DNA from: Euptelea pleiosperma
Taxonomy: Eukaryota; Streptophyta; Magnoliopsida; Ranunculales; Eupteleaceae
DNA length: 64,000 nucleotides
Assembly (NCBI GenBank): GCA_035048495.1
Contig: CM068545.1
Location: 9,610,958-9,674,957, forward strand
Reading direction: 5' to 3'
Numbering within the stretch: the stretch's first letter is position 1; each line of letters starts with the position of its first letter. The position numbers and the translations under genes are program-made. Shown piece by piece: positions 1 to 11,574 of this stretch. The notes under the pieces were generated by a model. That model worked only from the letters and a program-made list of their open reading frames with translations, was not told where the DNA came from and did no database searches.

Positions 1-2
1 AG

Positions 3-2879
3 GATTTGCCTGGATTACCTCCAGTCCGAGAGATGGAGTTTGTTATTGAAACTTATCCCGGTACCAACCCGATATCTATCGCGCCGTACCGAATGGCACC
101 CATTGAGATGAAAGAATTGAAGGATCAGCTCCAAGAGTTACAGGACAAGGGATTTATTCGCCCTAGTGCTTCTCCTTGGGGAGCTCCGGTCCTCTTTGTG
201 AAGAAGAAAGATGGATCGTTGAGGCTTTGCATCGACTACCGCCAGTTGAATCGGGTCACTGTGAAGAACAGGTACCCACTGCCGCGGATCGATGATCTAT
301 TTGACCAATTGAAGGGGTCACAGTATTTTTCCAAGATCGACTTGAGGTCTGGTTATCATCAGCTCAGAGTCCGAGAGTCAGATATTTCGAAGACAGCGTT
401 TCGAACGCGTTATGGTCACTATGAGTTTCTTGTCATGCCATTCGGATTGACCAACGCACCAGCAGCCTTCATGGATTTGATGAACCGAGTGTTCAGACCT
501 TATCTTGATCAGTTCGTGGTAGTCTTCGTCGATGACATTCTTATCTATTCACGGACACAGCAGGAACACGAGCAGCATTTGAAGATTATATTGCAACTAT
601 TGAGGGAGAACCAACTTTATGCTAAGTTGAGCAAATGTGACTTTTGGATGGCAGAAGTGCAGTTCTTGGGCCATGTTGTATCGAAGGATGGCATTTCGGT
701 TGACCCAGCCAAAATAGAGGCAGTTATGAATTGGGAAAGACCGAAGAGTGTCACGGAGATCCGCAGTTTTCTCGGACTAGCAGGATACTACCGACGCTTT
801 GTAGAAGGATTTTCTAGTCTAGCAGCTCCGATGACGAAGTTAACTCGGAAGGGAGAGAAGTTCATTTGGAATGAAAAATGCGAAGAATCGTTTCAAGAAT
901 TAAAGAAGAGATTGACGACAGCACCAGTCTTGACAGTACCGGCCAGTGGACAGACATACACAATCTACAGCGATGCTTCACTTCGAGGATTGGGTTGTGT
1001 CCTCATGCAACAGGGCAAAGTTATAGCATATGCATCACGGCAGTTGAAGATCCACGAGCAGAACTATCCGACTCACGACTTAGAATTGGCCGCCATTGTG
1101 TTCGCACTGAAGATCTGGAGACATTACCTCTATGGAGAGCAGTTTGAGATATTCTCAGACCACAAGAGTTTGAAGTACATTTTCACTCAGAAGGAGTTGA
1201 ATCTGAGGCAGAGAAGATGGATGGAATTTCTTAAGGACTATGACTTTACCCTTCATTATCACCCTGGGAAAGCGAATGTTGTGGCGGATGCCTTGAGCAG
1301 AAAGTCCAGGGCGATGGTAGCTAGTTTGTCCTTGAGGAGGCACCAGATGATAGAAGCAGTGGAGAGTTTTGACCTGTGTGTCGAGAGGAGAGACACTCGG
1401 GCCCTTCTATATAACTTGGTTGTTCAACCGAGTCTTATAAGGAGAGTTATCGAAGAACAATTGAAAGACCAGGCATTAGAAGCGATTCGAGCAGAGATAG
1501 CCACCAACACCGGACCAGACGGTTTCACAGTACAACCAGACACCAGCCTTAGATATTTGGGCAGACTTTGTGTACCAGACGACTCATCACTCAGAGAGGA
1601 CATCTTAGCCGAAGCTCATCGATCGAGATTTACCGTACATCCGGGCAGTACCAAAATGTACCATGATGTGAAGCGACAATATTGGTGGAAAGGAATGAAG
1701 CGAGACATCGCTCACTTTGTGGCGAGGTGCCTCACTTGTCAACAAGTGAAGGCAGAGCATCAGAGACCAGCAGGCTTACTACAACCCTTAGATATAGTGC
1801 AGTGGAAGTGGGAACATCTCACCATGGATTTCGTGATGGGATTACCGAAGACTCGGCAGGGACATGATGCAGTCTGGGTTATTGTGGATAGACTCACCAA
1901 GTCGTCTCATTTCCTAGCGATTCGTGCGACGGACTCACGAGACACCTTGAGCAGACTCTACCTTCGAGAGATCGTGCGACTTCACGGTGTTCCAGTTTCT
2001 ATAATTTCAGACAGAGATCCCAGATTCACGTCGCGATTCTGGCACAGCCTTCAGACAGCCTTAGGGACTGACCTTAAGTTCAGTACTGCCTTTCATCCTC
2101 AGACGGACGGACAGTCAGAGCGTACCATTCAAATTTTGGAGGATATGTTGAGAGCATGTGCCTTAGATTTCAGGGGCAGTTGGAACGATCATTTACCTTT
2201 GGTGGAATTTGCGTACAACAACAGTTTTCAATCGAGCATTGGCATGGCACCATATGAAGCGTTATATGGAAGACCTTGCAGATCTCCAGTTTGTTGGGCA
2301 GAGGTTGGAGAGCGCACACTATCAGGACCCGAGTTGATTCAAGAGACCACTGGGAAGGTCCAGTTGATCAGAGACCGACTTCGCACAGCACAGAGTAGAC
2401 AGAAGAGTTATGCAGACAACCGGCGACGACCACTAGAATTTCAAACTGGCGATCACGTCTTCCTAAAAGTTTCTCCAAGAAGAGGCATCGTCAGATTTGG
2501 TGTGAAAGGGAAGCTAGCACCGAGGTACATCGGACCTTTCGAAATTCTGCAGCAAGTAGGAGAGGTTGCCTATCGTCTTGCACTGCCACCGCAACTTTCA
2601 TCAGTTCACAACGTTTTTCATATTTCCATGCTTCGGAAGTATGAGCCGGATCCAGCACATGTCATCGACTGGCAGGACTTGCAATTTCAAGAGGACGCAT
2701 CATTCGAAGAACGACCGATTCAGATTCTCGACACCAAGGAGCAAGTGTTACGTACTAAGATCATTCGATCGGTCAAGGTGTTGTGGCAGCACCACGGTGT
2801 TGAAGAGGCTACCTGGGAGTTAGAGTCCGAGATGCGAGATAAGTATCCAGACCTCTTCACTAGTACAGGTATGATTTAA
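3..2879 (+). CDS. Ty3/gypsy chromovirus Pol polyprotein, 5' part outside the window
   Basis: The frame is open from the window edge to the TAA at 2877-2879, so gag, protease and the true start lie to the left. Counting codons from position 6, I see reverse transcriptase (about 30-230, FVDD box at 174-177), RNase H (D323, E360, D385, D428), an integrase zinc-binding HHCC region (about 540-585) and an integrase core with D608, D669 and E705, which gives the D,D-35-E spacing. A C-terminal chromodomain-like segment follows (about 895-945). The RT-RNaseH-integrase order is diagnostic of Ty3/gypsy. The chromodomain places it among chromoviruses, and a Tekay/Del-like lineage is my inference. The enzymes copy the element RNA and insert the cDNA. 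There is no stop or frameshift, so the copy looks young. The polypurine tract and 3' LTR follow immediately. Confidence 0.95.
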   Translation, partial: DLPGLPPVREMEFVIETYPGTNPISIAPYRMAPIEMKELKDQLQELQDKGFIRPSASPWGAPVLFVKKKDGSLRLCIDYRQLNRVTVKNRYPLPRIDDLFDQLKGSQYFSKIDLRSGYHQLRVRESDISKTAFRTRYGHYEFLVMPFGLTNAPAAFMDLMNRVFRPYLDQFVVVFVDDILIYSRTQQEHEQHLKIILQLLRENQLYAKLSKCDFWMAEVQFLGHVVSKDGISVDPAKIEAVMNWERPKSVTEIRSFLGLAGYYRRFVEGFSSLAAPMTKLTRKGEKFIWNEKCEESFQELKKRLTTAPVLTVPASGQTYTIYSDASLRGLGCVLMQQGKVIAYASRQLKIHEQNYPTHDLELAAIVFALKIWRHYLYGEQFEIFSDHKSLKYIFTQKELNLRQRRWMEFLKDYDFTLHYHPGKANVVADALSRKSRAMVASLSLRRHQMIEAVESFDLCVERRDTRALLYNLVVQPSLIRRVIEEQLKDQALEAIRAEIATNTGPDGFTVQPDTSLRYLGRLCVPDDSSLREDILAEAHRSRFTVHPGSTKMYHDVKRQYWWKGMKRDIAHFVARCLTCQQVKAEHQRPAGLLQPLDIVQWKWEHLTMDFVMGLPKTRQGHDAVWVIVDRLTKSSHFLAIRATDSRDTLSRLYLREIVRLHGVPVSIISDRDPRFTSRFWHSLQTALGTDLKFSTAFHPQTDGQSERTIQILEDMLRACALDFRGSWNDHLPLVEFAYNNSFQSSIGMAPYEALYGRPCRSPVCWAEVGERTLSGPELIQETTGKVQLIRDRLRTAQSRQKSYADNRRRPLEFQTGDHVFLKVSPRRGIVRFGVKGKLAPRYIGPFEILQQVGEVAYRLALPPQLSSVHNVFHISMLRKYEPDPAHVIDWQDLQFQEDASFEERPIQILDTKEQVLRTKIIRSVKVLWQHHGVEEATWELESEMRDKYPDLFTSTGMI

Positions 2880-2901
2880 TTTCGAGGACGAAATTCTCTT
2901 T

Positions 2902-2914
2902 AAGGGGGGTAGAT
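2902..2914 (+). promoter_or_regulatory. Polypurine tract of the Ty3/gypsy element
   Basis: The purine run AAGGGGGGTAGAT sits directly before the TG of the LTR. This is where plus-strand DNA synthesis is primed in LTR retrotransposons. Its position, 22 bases after the Pol stop and touching the LTR, supports the LTR start at 2915. Confidence 0.85.
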
Positions 2915-5900
2915 TGTAAAACCCTGAAACCTTGTGAAGGGTATTTTAGTTCGTTTGTAAATTCTAAGAACCTTTTCTCATATTTTTCTTCACCAAATAG
3001 CATGATCTAACTGTTTAAACACGCACATGAAATTTTGGCCAATTCAGAGGAAATTGAAATTTTGGGATTTTTAGGGCCGCATGTGGGCCCACATGGGCTT
3101 AGTTGACTAACGAATATTTTTTTTTACCGTTGTGTCCCCTGCATGCGACACATTATTTTAAAACATGTAGTGAATTTATTTCCATTTTTTTTAAGTATTT
3201 AAACCGTGTTAAATATTATGTATATACATTACCCGCATAACGTATGCACATGTGTACATGGTAGTTCACCCTATTAATTCCTAAGTGTATTACCATTAAT
3301 TATGGTAACCTAAGAATATTATATGATATTAGTGAGTAATATGCTGCATACACATGTAACATATAAGAATTAACTATATATATATATATATATATATATA
3401 ACCTTTAGTTAAAGGTAGCTATGTGCATATAAAACAGAACTTTTATGAAGTATAATATTTTATTCTCTATGTGCTGCTGTTGTATACTACCAAAACCCAA
3501 ACCTATTAGAATTGAACCTCAGCCAACCATTTAACCATCCAACCTAATTACATGGAAACTTTCTTTTCATTCTCACCTATCTTCACGAGATAACCGAATA
3601 CGACTCCGAATACGACTCCGTCTTCAACTAGATCTTTTCAAAACCTAAACCTATTAAGAACCCTTACCAAGAACTAAAGAGCAAACCCATTGTTCCCTCC
3701 TTCATCCCCAACTAAGCAACCTGTCCATACGCTAGTTGTAGAGTGCTGTTGCTACCATAATAAGGTGCAGCCGTTTCACTCACGAGAATCCCTGAATCTC
3801 TTTCATTTTTTCAATCGTGGATCAATAGCTCACCTCCAAGCTTTCCATCGGGCAGCAACTTCTTCTGCAGATCAAGAAGCTTGCAGCCACCTTGAACATA
3901 CGGGCATCTTACCGTTGTGGACCAGCCCTAACAAGTTGCGGGCGTCATCCCTCTTGGCTTCCTTGAAGAATCTCCAACTGTAGATCAAGATCTCTACCAT
4001 TTGTCTCAACCTTGATCCTCCAACGAATGATCACGCTTCTTCTCAGGTAAAAGTTCTTTTCATCCTTCTTCAAGAAAAATTTCTTCTAGACTTGATTGAT
4101 CTTTTAGTCTTCCTCTTTTTCTTTTTTTTTCATTACAACTTTCTGATGTTACCCTCAAATCACGTTAAAACCAATGCCACAACCCCACCTTGATCTCTTC
4201 AACCCGGCAACCACCCATTCAGCAGCTTCCAATTATTGATCTCCACCAACGTCTCCATTATCACCTTCATTCGAACGGTACGTAAGTGTCAGTTGTATTT
4301 TCTAATTTTCTTGCTGTACATACCATCATCTTAGGTTCTTTTTCTTTCAAGACTTAGAACCATTGCCAACCCTATGATCTTGGACCACCTTTAACAACAA
4401 TCTATTTTTCTCTTCTATGCCTTGACGCACATGCAGCTACTCATCCAAGTCTAAACGATCTGTGTTCCTTTCTAATAACATAGACAGTAGGCAACGTGCG
4501 TTTATGTGTGGGTCCGACAAAGTTGTTATGTCATCTTCTTTCACCATTATTTTATGTAGGGTTGCATTGTTTTGCGCCCAAAGCATAATCAAGGCGTAGA
4601 GCTGTGTAGACCATCGTACTTTAGTTTGTTTATATTCTTAGTAGTTTTAATTAATAAGCTCCATAGTATTAGGGCTGGACAATTTAGGGGAGTTGTAAAA
4701 TCTCTACTATCGTACCCTTAATTTCTTTATAAACCTTTTCAAAGAAGAACACCGATTAAGCTGAATCGAATTCTAACTCTTGAGTACACTTGTGCAGTTC
4801 ACATTTTGACTGTCTAGGACTCTTTTTCGATTTCAACAATTTATTTTATTTAACTTACACCTAACCCTAAATAATGAAAAAAAATTGAAGGTTTTAAAAC
4901 CTTGGGATCGGATTTACACGAAGGATAGAATCGACTTGAAGAATTATAGTTAATCGGATTGCGAGATAAGGTAGGATTCTGTTCCCGATCTCTTACTTTT
5001 ATGGATGCATTTTATTATTATATTATTAAATACATGTGTTTAAAATAGAAAATCTATTTAAATCTATATTGAAAAGCATGTATATCGATTCTCGTGCATC
5101 GACATTGATTTATCTGCATGTATTGAAACATGGTCGTTCATTGAATATTATCATGGATTGTTAATTATTGTTGGAGATGCATTGGTTGTTATTATTTTAT
5201 TGTTATCATTTTGAGGGTTCGGATGTATCGTAGGACCACGACCCCTTGGATGCTCTCTCAAATTCCGAGAGTATGCCTAAAAAGCAACGGGGACATTCTG
5301 CTCCCAATGGTGAAAGACCTGAAACATCCCTGGATCCTTGTGGTGGAATCAACGGCATGGCCCGCCCGTAAGAAAGCCACTTGTTTAGCCCAACCATGCA
5401 CTCTCATTATTATTTTGACTCATTGGGGTTTTGGGATTTACCCGATGAGTCCAGTATTTGATTGTCGATAGTATTGATGCATATTCCGATCATTGTATGG
5501 CTTTTATCATGTTTTAACCGCTCATCCCCATAGAAGTATGGGTGGTGGAGTGAACCGACTGAGTTGTTGATAACTCATGCCTATATTCTAACATTTTTGC
5601 AGAGATACCAGATGGACCAGCAGCTCAGTGATAGGAGCCAGGGGATTCTAGCACTTTTATTGTATTCCTAGAAATTATGTTTAGGTTTTGCTTCTAGTCA
5701 TTTAAATTCCTAATTATTTCAGTAGGTTGTTATTTGACATTTGGAATGTAATCGGAAATAAGTTTCAAATTTACTTTATGAGATTGATTCATTTTGATTT
5801 GTGTGATGACTTAGATACATGCTCACTACTTCATTAATATTATTTTTTATCCGCACCTCGTGCCTTAGCCTCAGATACCAAGTTCGATCCATATTCTTCT

Positions 5901-5936
5901 GGGTCGGGTCATGGGTCTCGGGTTCGGGTCGCGACA
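2915..5936 (+). mobile_element. 3' LTR of the Ty3/gypsy element (about 3.0 kb)
   Basis: It begins TGTAAAACCCTGAAACC after the polypurine tract and ends GGTCGCGACA, so it has TG...CA ends. The length, 3,022 bp, is long for an LTR but usual for some chromoviruses. The solo LTR at 31,117-34,070 shares both termini and a nearly identical last kilobase, while the first two kilobases are much more diverged. A (TA)n run lies near 3,375-3,400. The bases after the end (GCATA) are the candidate right target duplication; its left partner is outside the window. Short open frames inside (for example 3,690-3,983 and 5,211-5,471) look non-coding. Confidence 0.9.
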
Positions 5937-6272
5937 GCATACTCTTAGAGGACTCTGACCGTATGGATGTTTTTCCAATCCCTATATGGACCTACAAACA
6001 AAACATCAGCTTGATTTGTGATTTCAACCCTTTGGATCTTTGTACCTCAAATAACGGTCAATAATGCTCAAATTTCCCATGGTTAAAATCAACCCATGAA
6101 AACATTTCCAATCTAACGCCTAAAAATCAGTAATCTGGCTGATTTTTGGTTTGTAGGTCGACCTAATGATTGGCCAAACATCTACACGGTCAGTCCTCTA
6201 AGAGTGTTCCACGTGGCTCATAATGTGCCCTGTCATCGGCATTGATGACAGGCCCTGTCATCAAAGTTTTAT
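5937..6272. mobile_element. Family A foldback MITE, left end removed by the LTR element
   Basis: An internal inverted repeat reads out from a centre near 6,095. CATACTCTTAGAGGACTCTG on the left answers CAGTCCTCTAAGAGTGTTCC on the right, with GACCGTATGGATGTTT and its complement inside. The right end continues into a CCTGTCATCAAAGTTTTAT terminus. The left flank is the LTR end, so the retrotransposon landed inside this MITE. Other family A copies show the same GCCACGTGGC core intact. Confidence 0.75.
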
Positions 6273-6387
6273 TAGACTCGGGCAACGTGAAGGACCACAG
6301 TGCATGGCACACTCTTAGAGACCGCTAACCCAATAGATGTTTGGCCCAGGCACATCCAGGCATGTTGTTCAGCATGCCAACGTCCCT

Positions 6388-6740
6388 CATCAATGATGGT
6401 GAGAGACCACAATATGAGCCACATGGCACACTGTTAGAGACCACTGACCGTATGGATGTTTGACCCAAGTCTAGATGGACCTGCATACTAATCAGTGATT
6501 TCAAACCTTTGGATCTGAGTAGCCAAATAATGTACGAAATCCACAGTTAAAAATAAACCATGGAAAAGACTAATCCAAAGGATAGAAATTAATGAATAAT
6601 CAGATTGAATTTTGGTTTGTAAGTCCATCTAGGGATGGTACAAGCATCCATACGGTGAGTGGTCTCTAAGAATGTGCCACGTGGCTCATATTGTGCTCGG
6701 TCAGACGTTGATGAGGCCCTACCATCACTCACGTGCAATG
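6388..6740. mobile_element. Family A foldback MITE
   Basis: The left arm (ATATGAGCCACATGGCACAC, 6,411-6,430) is answered by a right arm ending GTGCCACGTGGCTCATATTG near 6,695. Outer arms with CCTCATCAATGATGGTG and ATGAGGCCCTACCATCAC extend the palindrome. A partial copy of the same family (GCATGGCACACTCTTAGAGA) lies just before it near 6,303-6,345. Confidence 0.65.
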
Positions 6741-7012
6741 CACGTGCCTGCCATAGTAATTGATAAGCACCAAACGCGTGGTTGGCAACTTGGACTCAAG
6801 ATGCTTCGTGGGAAAAGAGGGCATCTCCAACGGCTATCCATAGCTATTTAACTATTTGGCTAACAATTAAGCCCTTCTACCAATGGATAACTTTATCAAA
6901 AGTGTTGTCTCCGTCGGCTGGTCCAAAATAGACAAATCTAAAAAATTGACCAAACTACCCCAAAAAATATCATACCAAATAAATACACTTTTTTACAGAT
7001 CGGTCTAGTAAG

Positions 7013-7247
7013 ATAAAACTTTGATGACCGAGCCTGTCATCGAAGGAGATGACAGGGCAGCAGATCTCGGCACATGGAATTTGTACGGGCTGACCACCTC
7101 CCTCACCACAGACGAACCCAGGTGAGTACGCGAGTGCTTTTTGCCAAAACACTCACCTGTGTCCATGGGTGGTGAGGCCAAGGTGGTCCGCCGGTACAAA
7201 ATCCACTTGCCGTGATCTACTGCCCTATCATCTCCTTAGTTTTATAT
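7013..7247. mobile_element. Small foldback MITE
   Basis: TAAAACTTTGATGACCGAGC on the left mirrors a right end containing CCCTATCATCTCCTTAGTTTTA, and the inner arms (ATTTGTACGGGCTGACCACC and the complement near 7,180-7,200) also pair. The TAAAACTTTGATGAC end matches the right terminus of the MITE ending near 6,272. Confidence 0.6.
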
Positions 7248-7395
7248 GCAAACATTGAATCCATCATTGAAAAACGTGTTTTAAATTTATAAAATATATT
7301 TTTTTGAAAACATTGAAATAACACATTTTTCAAGGGACATCAAACAGTACTAACAATGTTTGCATACTAAATTTGTCCCTTTTTTACCCATGCAA

Positions 7396-7750
7396 AATAA
7401 GAGCCACGTGGTACACTCTTAAGGGATGCCGACCGTATGGATGTTTGGTCAGTCCCTCAGGGGACCTGCAAACCAAAAATCAGTCTCATCAATGATTTTG
7501 ACCTTTGGATCTTTGCATCCAAATAACGCTCAATAATGCTCAAAGTCTTACCGTTAAAATCAACCCATGAAAAGAACTTCAATCGAATCGCTTAAAATCA
7601 CTAATCAGGTTGATATTCGGTTTTGCAGGTACACCGAGGGATTGGCCAAACATCCATATGGTCAGAGTACACTAAGATTGTGCCGCGTGGCTCGTATTGT
7701 GTGTTGTGATAGAAGGATCAGTCACAATGTTGTGACAGAAGTTTTACTCT
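7396..7750. mobile_element. Family A foldback MITE
   Basis: AGAGCCACGTGGTACACTCT on the left pairs with a right arm ending near 7,690 (TGTGCCGCGTGGCTCGTATT). The GACCGTATGGATGTTTGG motif and its complement flank the hairpin. The right side ends in TGTGACAGAAGTTTTACTC, the Mutator-like terminus seen in better-preserved copies, but the matching left terminus is missing. Confidence 0.65.
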
Positions 7751-8350
7751 TACCTTTCAAAAAAAATAAAAATAAAAAGAAGTTTCTCCTTTCACAGATC
7801 TGTTTCCCAGCGATTTTACCAGAGCCTTGGTGTAAAGCCTCTCTTTCTCTGTAAATTGAAAGTGTTCTTCCGCATCTCACCGCCATTAGCAAAGGCAGCG
7901 GTAAAACTTGCTCGAAAGAGAGAGGGAGCTTGAAGGAATTTCTGGAGACCATCCGATTGTAGAGTTTTTGGTAAAGGAGAGAGATTTAAGGGAAGGGGAA
8001 AGGGGAGAGAGAGAGATGAAGATAAAGACGAAGAGATGGGGTTGGTGGAGATTGAGGAAAGGCGTGGATGAAAAGGGTTGCAACTCCTTTCAATCCGGTT
8101 GTATTTCCCCATAAGATGTCACAAGGCAACTACGTATTGATGTAGAAAAGAAAGAGAGGGTAAAATGACAATGTTCTAACAGCGGGAAGATTTGGCGTAG
8201 GGAGATGTCGCGTCAACATTGGCGTGGGGGAGATGAGTTTTAGCTTACCCTTAAAAATGACGATCGGGTTAGCGACCCTGTTGGAGGATGAATTTGACAG
8301 TTTTTGCCTCAAGTTTGGCTTGACGACAGCCTATTGGAGATGCTCTAAGG

Positions 8351-8650
8351 CTCTGGATGGGGGGACAACCTTTTTTGACAATTATTTTTAACTTGGCGGA
8401 CCCACATAGAAGATGAATCAATGGCTGATTTTGGGTGAGGCTGATCTTCTCACCGTATAGATCACCCCAACTAAAAATAAGCCCATTCTGAAATTTCTAA
8501 CCCTATCCAATGTGGTTCTCAAGTTACACGGTAAAAACAGATAGTCCATAATTCTTCAACTCTTAAACCAGTCTAAAATATCGGAATGATCTGAATTTTT
8601 GTGTGGATGATCTCCTCACCATAGAGATCATCTCACCAAATCTCAGCCAT
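8351..8650. mobile_element. Degenerate family B MITE
   Basis: It carries the family B interior: GATGAATCAATGGCTGATTT, a repeated TCTCACC...ATAGATCA block, and ATGATCTCCTCACCATAGAG near 8,610. The GGGGACAACC-type left end survives; the right terminus is lost. Nothing else is recognisable between here and the next MITE at 8,897. Confidence 0.55.
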
Positions 8651-8896
8651 TGATACTTCCATTTAAATCAACACGAGCCCTAAGCCCAGTCCGGAAAAAA
8701 CCTGGATTGATTTTGTCAAAATATTGAAAATTAGCTAGGTACATTTTGTGTGAATAACATAACCAATTAGTATTTTGTTTAGGGGAATTGGATTTTGTTA
8801 TTTTAATATCTTTATTTTATGAGCATTTTAATATATTCGGACTCCAAACCAGGCTACCTTAGGAACCGAACCAACCTATTGCATGGATGTTTAGAG

Positions 8897-9343
8897 CAAG
8901 GTTTAAAGGAGGCCGCTTTAATGGTTAAACGGACTGGGGGTGTTACCGTTTAAACGGCCGTTAAAACGGATTGAAACAGCCAGGGGCAAAAATGAAAAAA
9001 AATGGAAAAGAATGAAATTTAACGAAATTAAATGGATTTTAACGGGTTTTAACGGAAAAAATGGTGCTGAAATTCAAATTTTGAAATTTGAAAATTAAAA
9101 AAGAAATGGAATTTAACAGATTTTAACGGAAATTAAACGGATTTAACAGCCTTTTTTTTCACAAATTTTTTTCAGAATTAAACAGCTGTTTAAATGATTT
9201 TAACGGCAGTTTAAACGATTTTAATGGCTGTTAAAACAAAAAAAAATGGCCATTTTTTTCAAAACCGATAAAACGTATTTAAACGGTTTTAACGGAAACA
9301 GACTTGGGGCATTACCGTTTAAACGGCCGTTTTTAAAACCATG
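8897..9343. mobile_element. Family C hAT-like MITE with 8-bp target duplication
   Basis: The element runs from CAAGGTTTAAAGG to its mirror TTTTAAAACCATG. It is flanked by direct copies of GTTTAGAG (8,889-8,896 and 9,344-9,351). An 8-bp duplication with CA-starting inverted ends is typical of hAT elements. The interior is a loose array of TTTAAACGG and TTTTAACGG words and their complements. It has no coding capacity. Confidence 0.75.
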
Positions 9344-9632
9344 GTTTAGAGTACCCCTTGTAGATGTTCATCTCAAAATCAGCTTGTTTATTAATTTCTA
9401 GAAGGGTTTTTCTTCTTCTTCTTTTTTCTATTATTTTTTGTTTTGTTGTTGGGTAATCATTCTAGCTGTTGAATTTAGTACACAAAAAATGGTTGAATCA
9501 GACCGCGTAAATCAGGCCTTAGAAAGTGCTAAGAGATAGTCCACAGGTTTTATGCTACTTTTCAAGTCAGAAAAACATGCTCGTCTTTGTGGACCGTCCC
9601 CGAAATCCAAACCCATCTTTGGTGACGTAAAT

Positions 9633-10013
9633 CATGGTTTAAAAAAACGCTGTTTAAACGGTTTTAACGGGCGTTCAAACGGTAACGCCTCAATTCTGTT
9701 ACGTTAAAAGCTGTTTTCACACTACCGTTTGTTTTTTCGTTTTAACGGCTGTTAAAAACATTTTAACAACCATTAAAATCTGAAAAATATGTGGAAAAAT
9801 GCCCATTTTTTCTGTTAAATTCTGTTTTTTTCGTTTTTGAAATTTTCTATTTCAAATTTTGAATTTCAACACCATTTTTTTCCTTTATTTTTTTCGTTAA
9901 ATTCTATTTTTTTCCATTTTTGCCCCTGACCGTTACAATCCGTTTTAACAGTAACATCCCCAGCCGGTTATACTGTTAATACTGCCTCCTTTAAACCTTG
10001 ACTTTAAACCTTG
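9633..10013. mobile_element. Family C hAT-like MITE, opposite orientation to the previous copy
   Basis: It begins CATGGTTTAAAAAAACGC and ends TTTAAACCTTG. ACGTAAAT flanks it on both sides (9,625-9,632 and 10,014-10,021), an 8-bp target duplication. The interior matches the copy at 8,897-9,343 in reverse orientation, including the landmark that reads TTTTTGCCCCTGACCG here. Confidence 0.75.
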
Positions 10014-10129
10014 ACGTAAATAACTTACCATGGTTAATATCAACGGAGGGATAAGTTTCAGGAACACGTGCCACGCAAAGATAAGAGTACAAAGGTAAAA
10101 AATTTTGAGTCAGTCAAAAGATGAGTAGA

Positions 10130-10575
10130 ACTTTGCTGAAGGACCACAATGGCACGCTCATAGAGGATGCTGACTGTATTGATGTTTAGCCCATCTCTAG
10201 GTGGACCTACAAACCAAAAATCAGCATGATTCGTGATTTCAAACCTTTGGATCTTTGTACAATAAATAATAGTCAATAATGCTCAAATTCGACGGTCAAA
10301 AATCAGCCCATGAAAATGACTTCCGATGCAGGACATCTAACCAATACTCCCCAAAAGCCGCGACTGTTGGTAGCGTGAGATTAAATTCCTTTATCTCATA
10401 GCCCATGATCCAGGCCCTCGGTTGAACCCTCCTTCGTGGGTCCCATTTCACACGGGTCATCCCACCCCGAGTGTACCCCATATACGCGGGCTGCCCCACT
10501 CGAGCCCAGTGTGAAAATGCCCCTGCATTAACTTCGCTCCAAACATCCATACGGTCAGAAATCTCTAACAATAAA
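10130..10575. mobile_element. Family A MITE split by an unidentified insert
   Basis: The left half (AATGGCACGCTCATAGAGGA to about 10,330) and the right half (CCAAACATCCATACGGTCAG, about 10,541-10,575) are family A arms. Between them, about 10,331-10,540, lies a GC-richer block (CCCTCCTTCGTGGGTCCCAT and onward) found nowhere else in the window. It may be a fragment of another transposon. I see no coding frame with recognisable content in it. Confidence 0.5.
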
Positions 10576-10762
10576 TAGTTGCCGTGTCAAATGATTCCAA
10601 AGCCGTTAAAAGTCAGCCATTGATTCATCTTCTATGTGGGTCCCCCAAATGGTTGTCAAAAACAGTTGAAAAAAATGGTTGTCCCCCGATCCCGACCCCA
10701 TGAGTAAAGGATTGACTACGATAGGAGCATCAAATCTTAGGCGATTTATTTTTTTAGCCATC

Positions 10763-11049
10763 CCGTACACAAAAAATCAGCTTGATTAGTGATTTCTAAC
10801 CTTTCCTATTGAAGTTATTTTCATGGGTTGATTTTAACGGTAGGAATCTGAGCATTATTGAGCGTTATTTGGGTGCAAAAATCCGAAAGTTGTAAATCAC
10901 TAGTCAGGCTGATTTCTGGTTTGGAGGTCCACCGAGGGACTGGCCAAACATCCATACGGTCAGTGCCCTCTGATCGTGTGCCACATGGCTCGTATTGAGT
11001 GCTGTGACCGGCTTCCGTCACAACATCTTGTGACACAAGTTTTACTCGT
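10763..11049. mobile_element. Family A Mutator-like MITE, left part lost
   Basis: It starts inside the element at a GTACACAAAAAATCAGCTTG segment and runs through CCAAACATCCATACGGTCAG to the intact right terminus TGTGACACAAGTTTTACTC at 11,049. The related full copies at 26,136 and 39,802 sit at a different site, so this is an independent insertion whose left half was deleted. Confidence 0.65.
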
Positions 11050-11189
11050 CAACTTGTAAGGTACCATCTCAAGTCAAAGGGACACATGGCGGTTATCTAA
11101 AAAAATCCAAAAGAGAAATCTTATGGATAAATTGTCGAAGTCAATCAATTGGTATAAAATTCGAAAGATTGAACTTGTTAGGAACTTAC

Positions 11190-11536
11190 GAGTAAAACTT
11201 GGCTGACCGGCGGGGATGGTCACTGACAGCCAACGATATGAGCTTCTAAAGGACCCTGACCTTATGGATATTTGGCCAATCCTAGGTGGACCTACAAATC
11301 AAAAAACATTGTAAGCATTGGATTGGAGTCATTTTTGGGGGGAATTTGAGCATTATTGAGCATTATTTGGGGCCCAAGATCGAAAGGTTTAAAATCAGTA
11401 ATCGAGCTAATTTTTGGTTTGTACGTCCACTTAAGGATTGGCCAAACATCCATACGGTCAGCGTCCTCTAAACATGTGTCATGTGGCTCATATTATGGGT
11501 GGTCACCGCTTATTTGACCGTCCCCCGGTAAGCCAT
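11190..11536. mobile_element. Family A MITE with GTAAAACTTGGC ends
   Basis: The left end GAGTAAAACTTGGCTGACCG is answered by GGTAAGCCATGTTTTACTT on the right. Inside are the usual arms with CTTATGGATATTTGGCCAAT and CCAAACATCCATACGGTCAG. Paralogous copies sit at 26,590-26,930 and 40,264-40,625, so this insertion predates the segmental duplication. Confidence 0.65.
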
Positions 11537-11574
11537 GTTTTACTTCTTGTTGTGTATTCTCGTTGGTATTGGTT

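Larger units (their letters stand above)
6818..8344. mobile_element. TIR element with GGCATCTCCAA-type ends, holding nested MITEs
   Basis: The left end reads AGGGCATCTCCAACGGCT and the right end, reversed, AGAGCATCTCCAATAGGCT, which makes an imperfect terminal inverted repeat. Ends of this type are common in small plant DNA transposons; I do not assign a superfamily. Nested inside are a foldback at 7,013-7,247, an AT-rich palindrome at about 7,246-7,367 and a family A MITE at about 7,396-7,750. From about 7,770 to 8,110 the minus strand is pyrimidine-rich like a plant 5' UTR and leads into a short open frame, possibly captured host sequence. No transposase is visible. Confidence 0.5.

Noticed and set aside
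3690..5471. Open frames inside the 3-kb LTR
   Set aside because: They are not conserved as frames between the two LTR copies and have no recognisable domain; the region is LTR.
7908..8114. 68-codon plus-strand frame rich in Glu, Arg and Lys
   Set aside because: It is the purine-rich complement of a pyrimidine-rich 5' UTR-like stretch, with no domain and no splice context.
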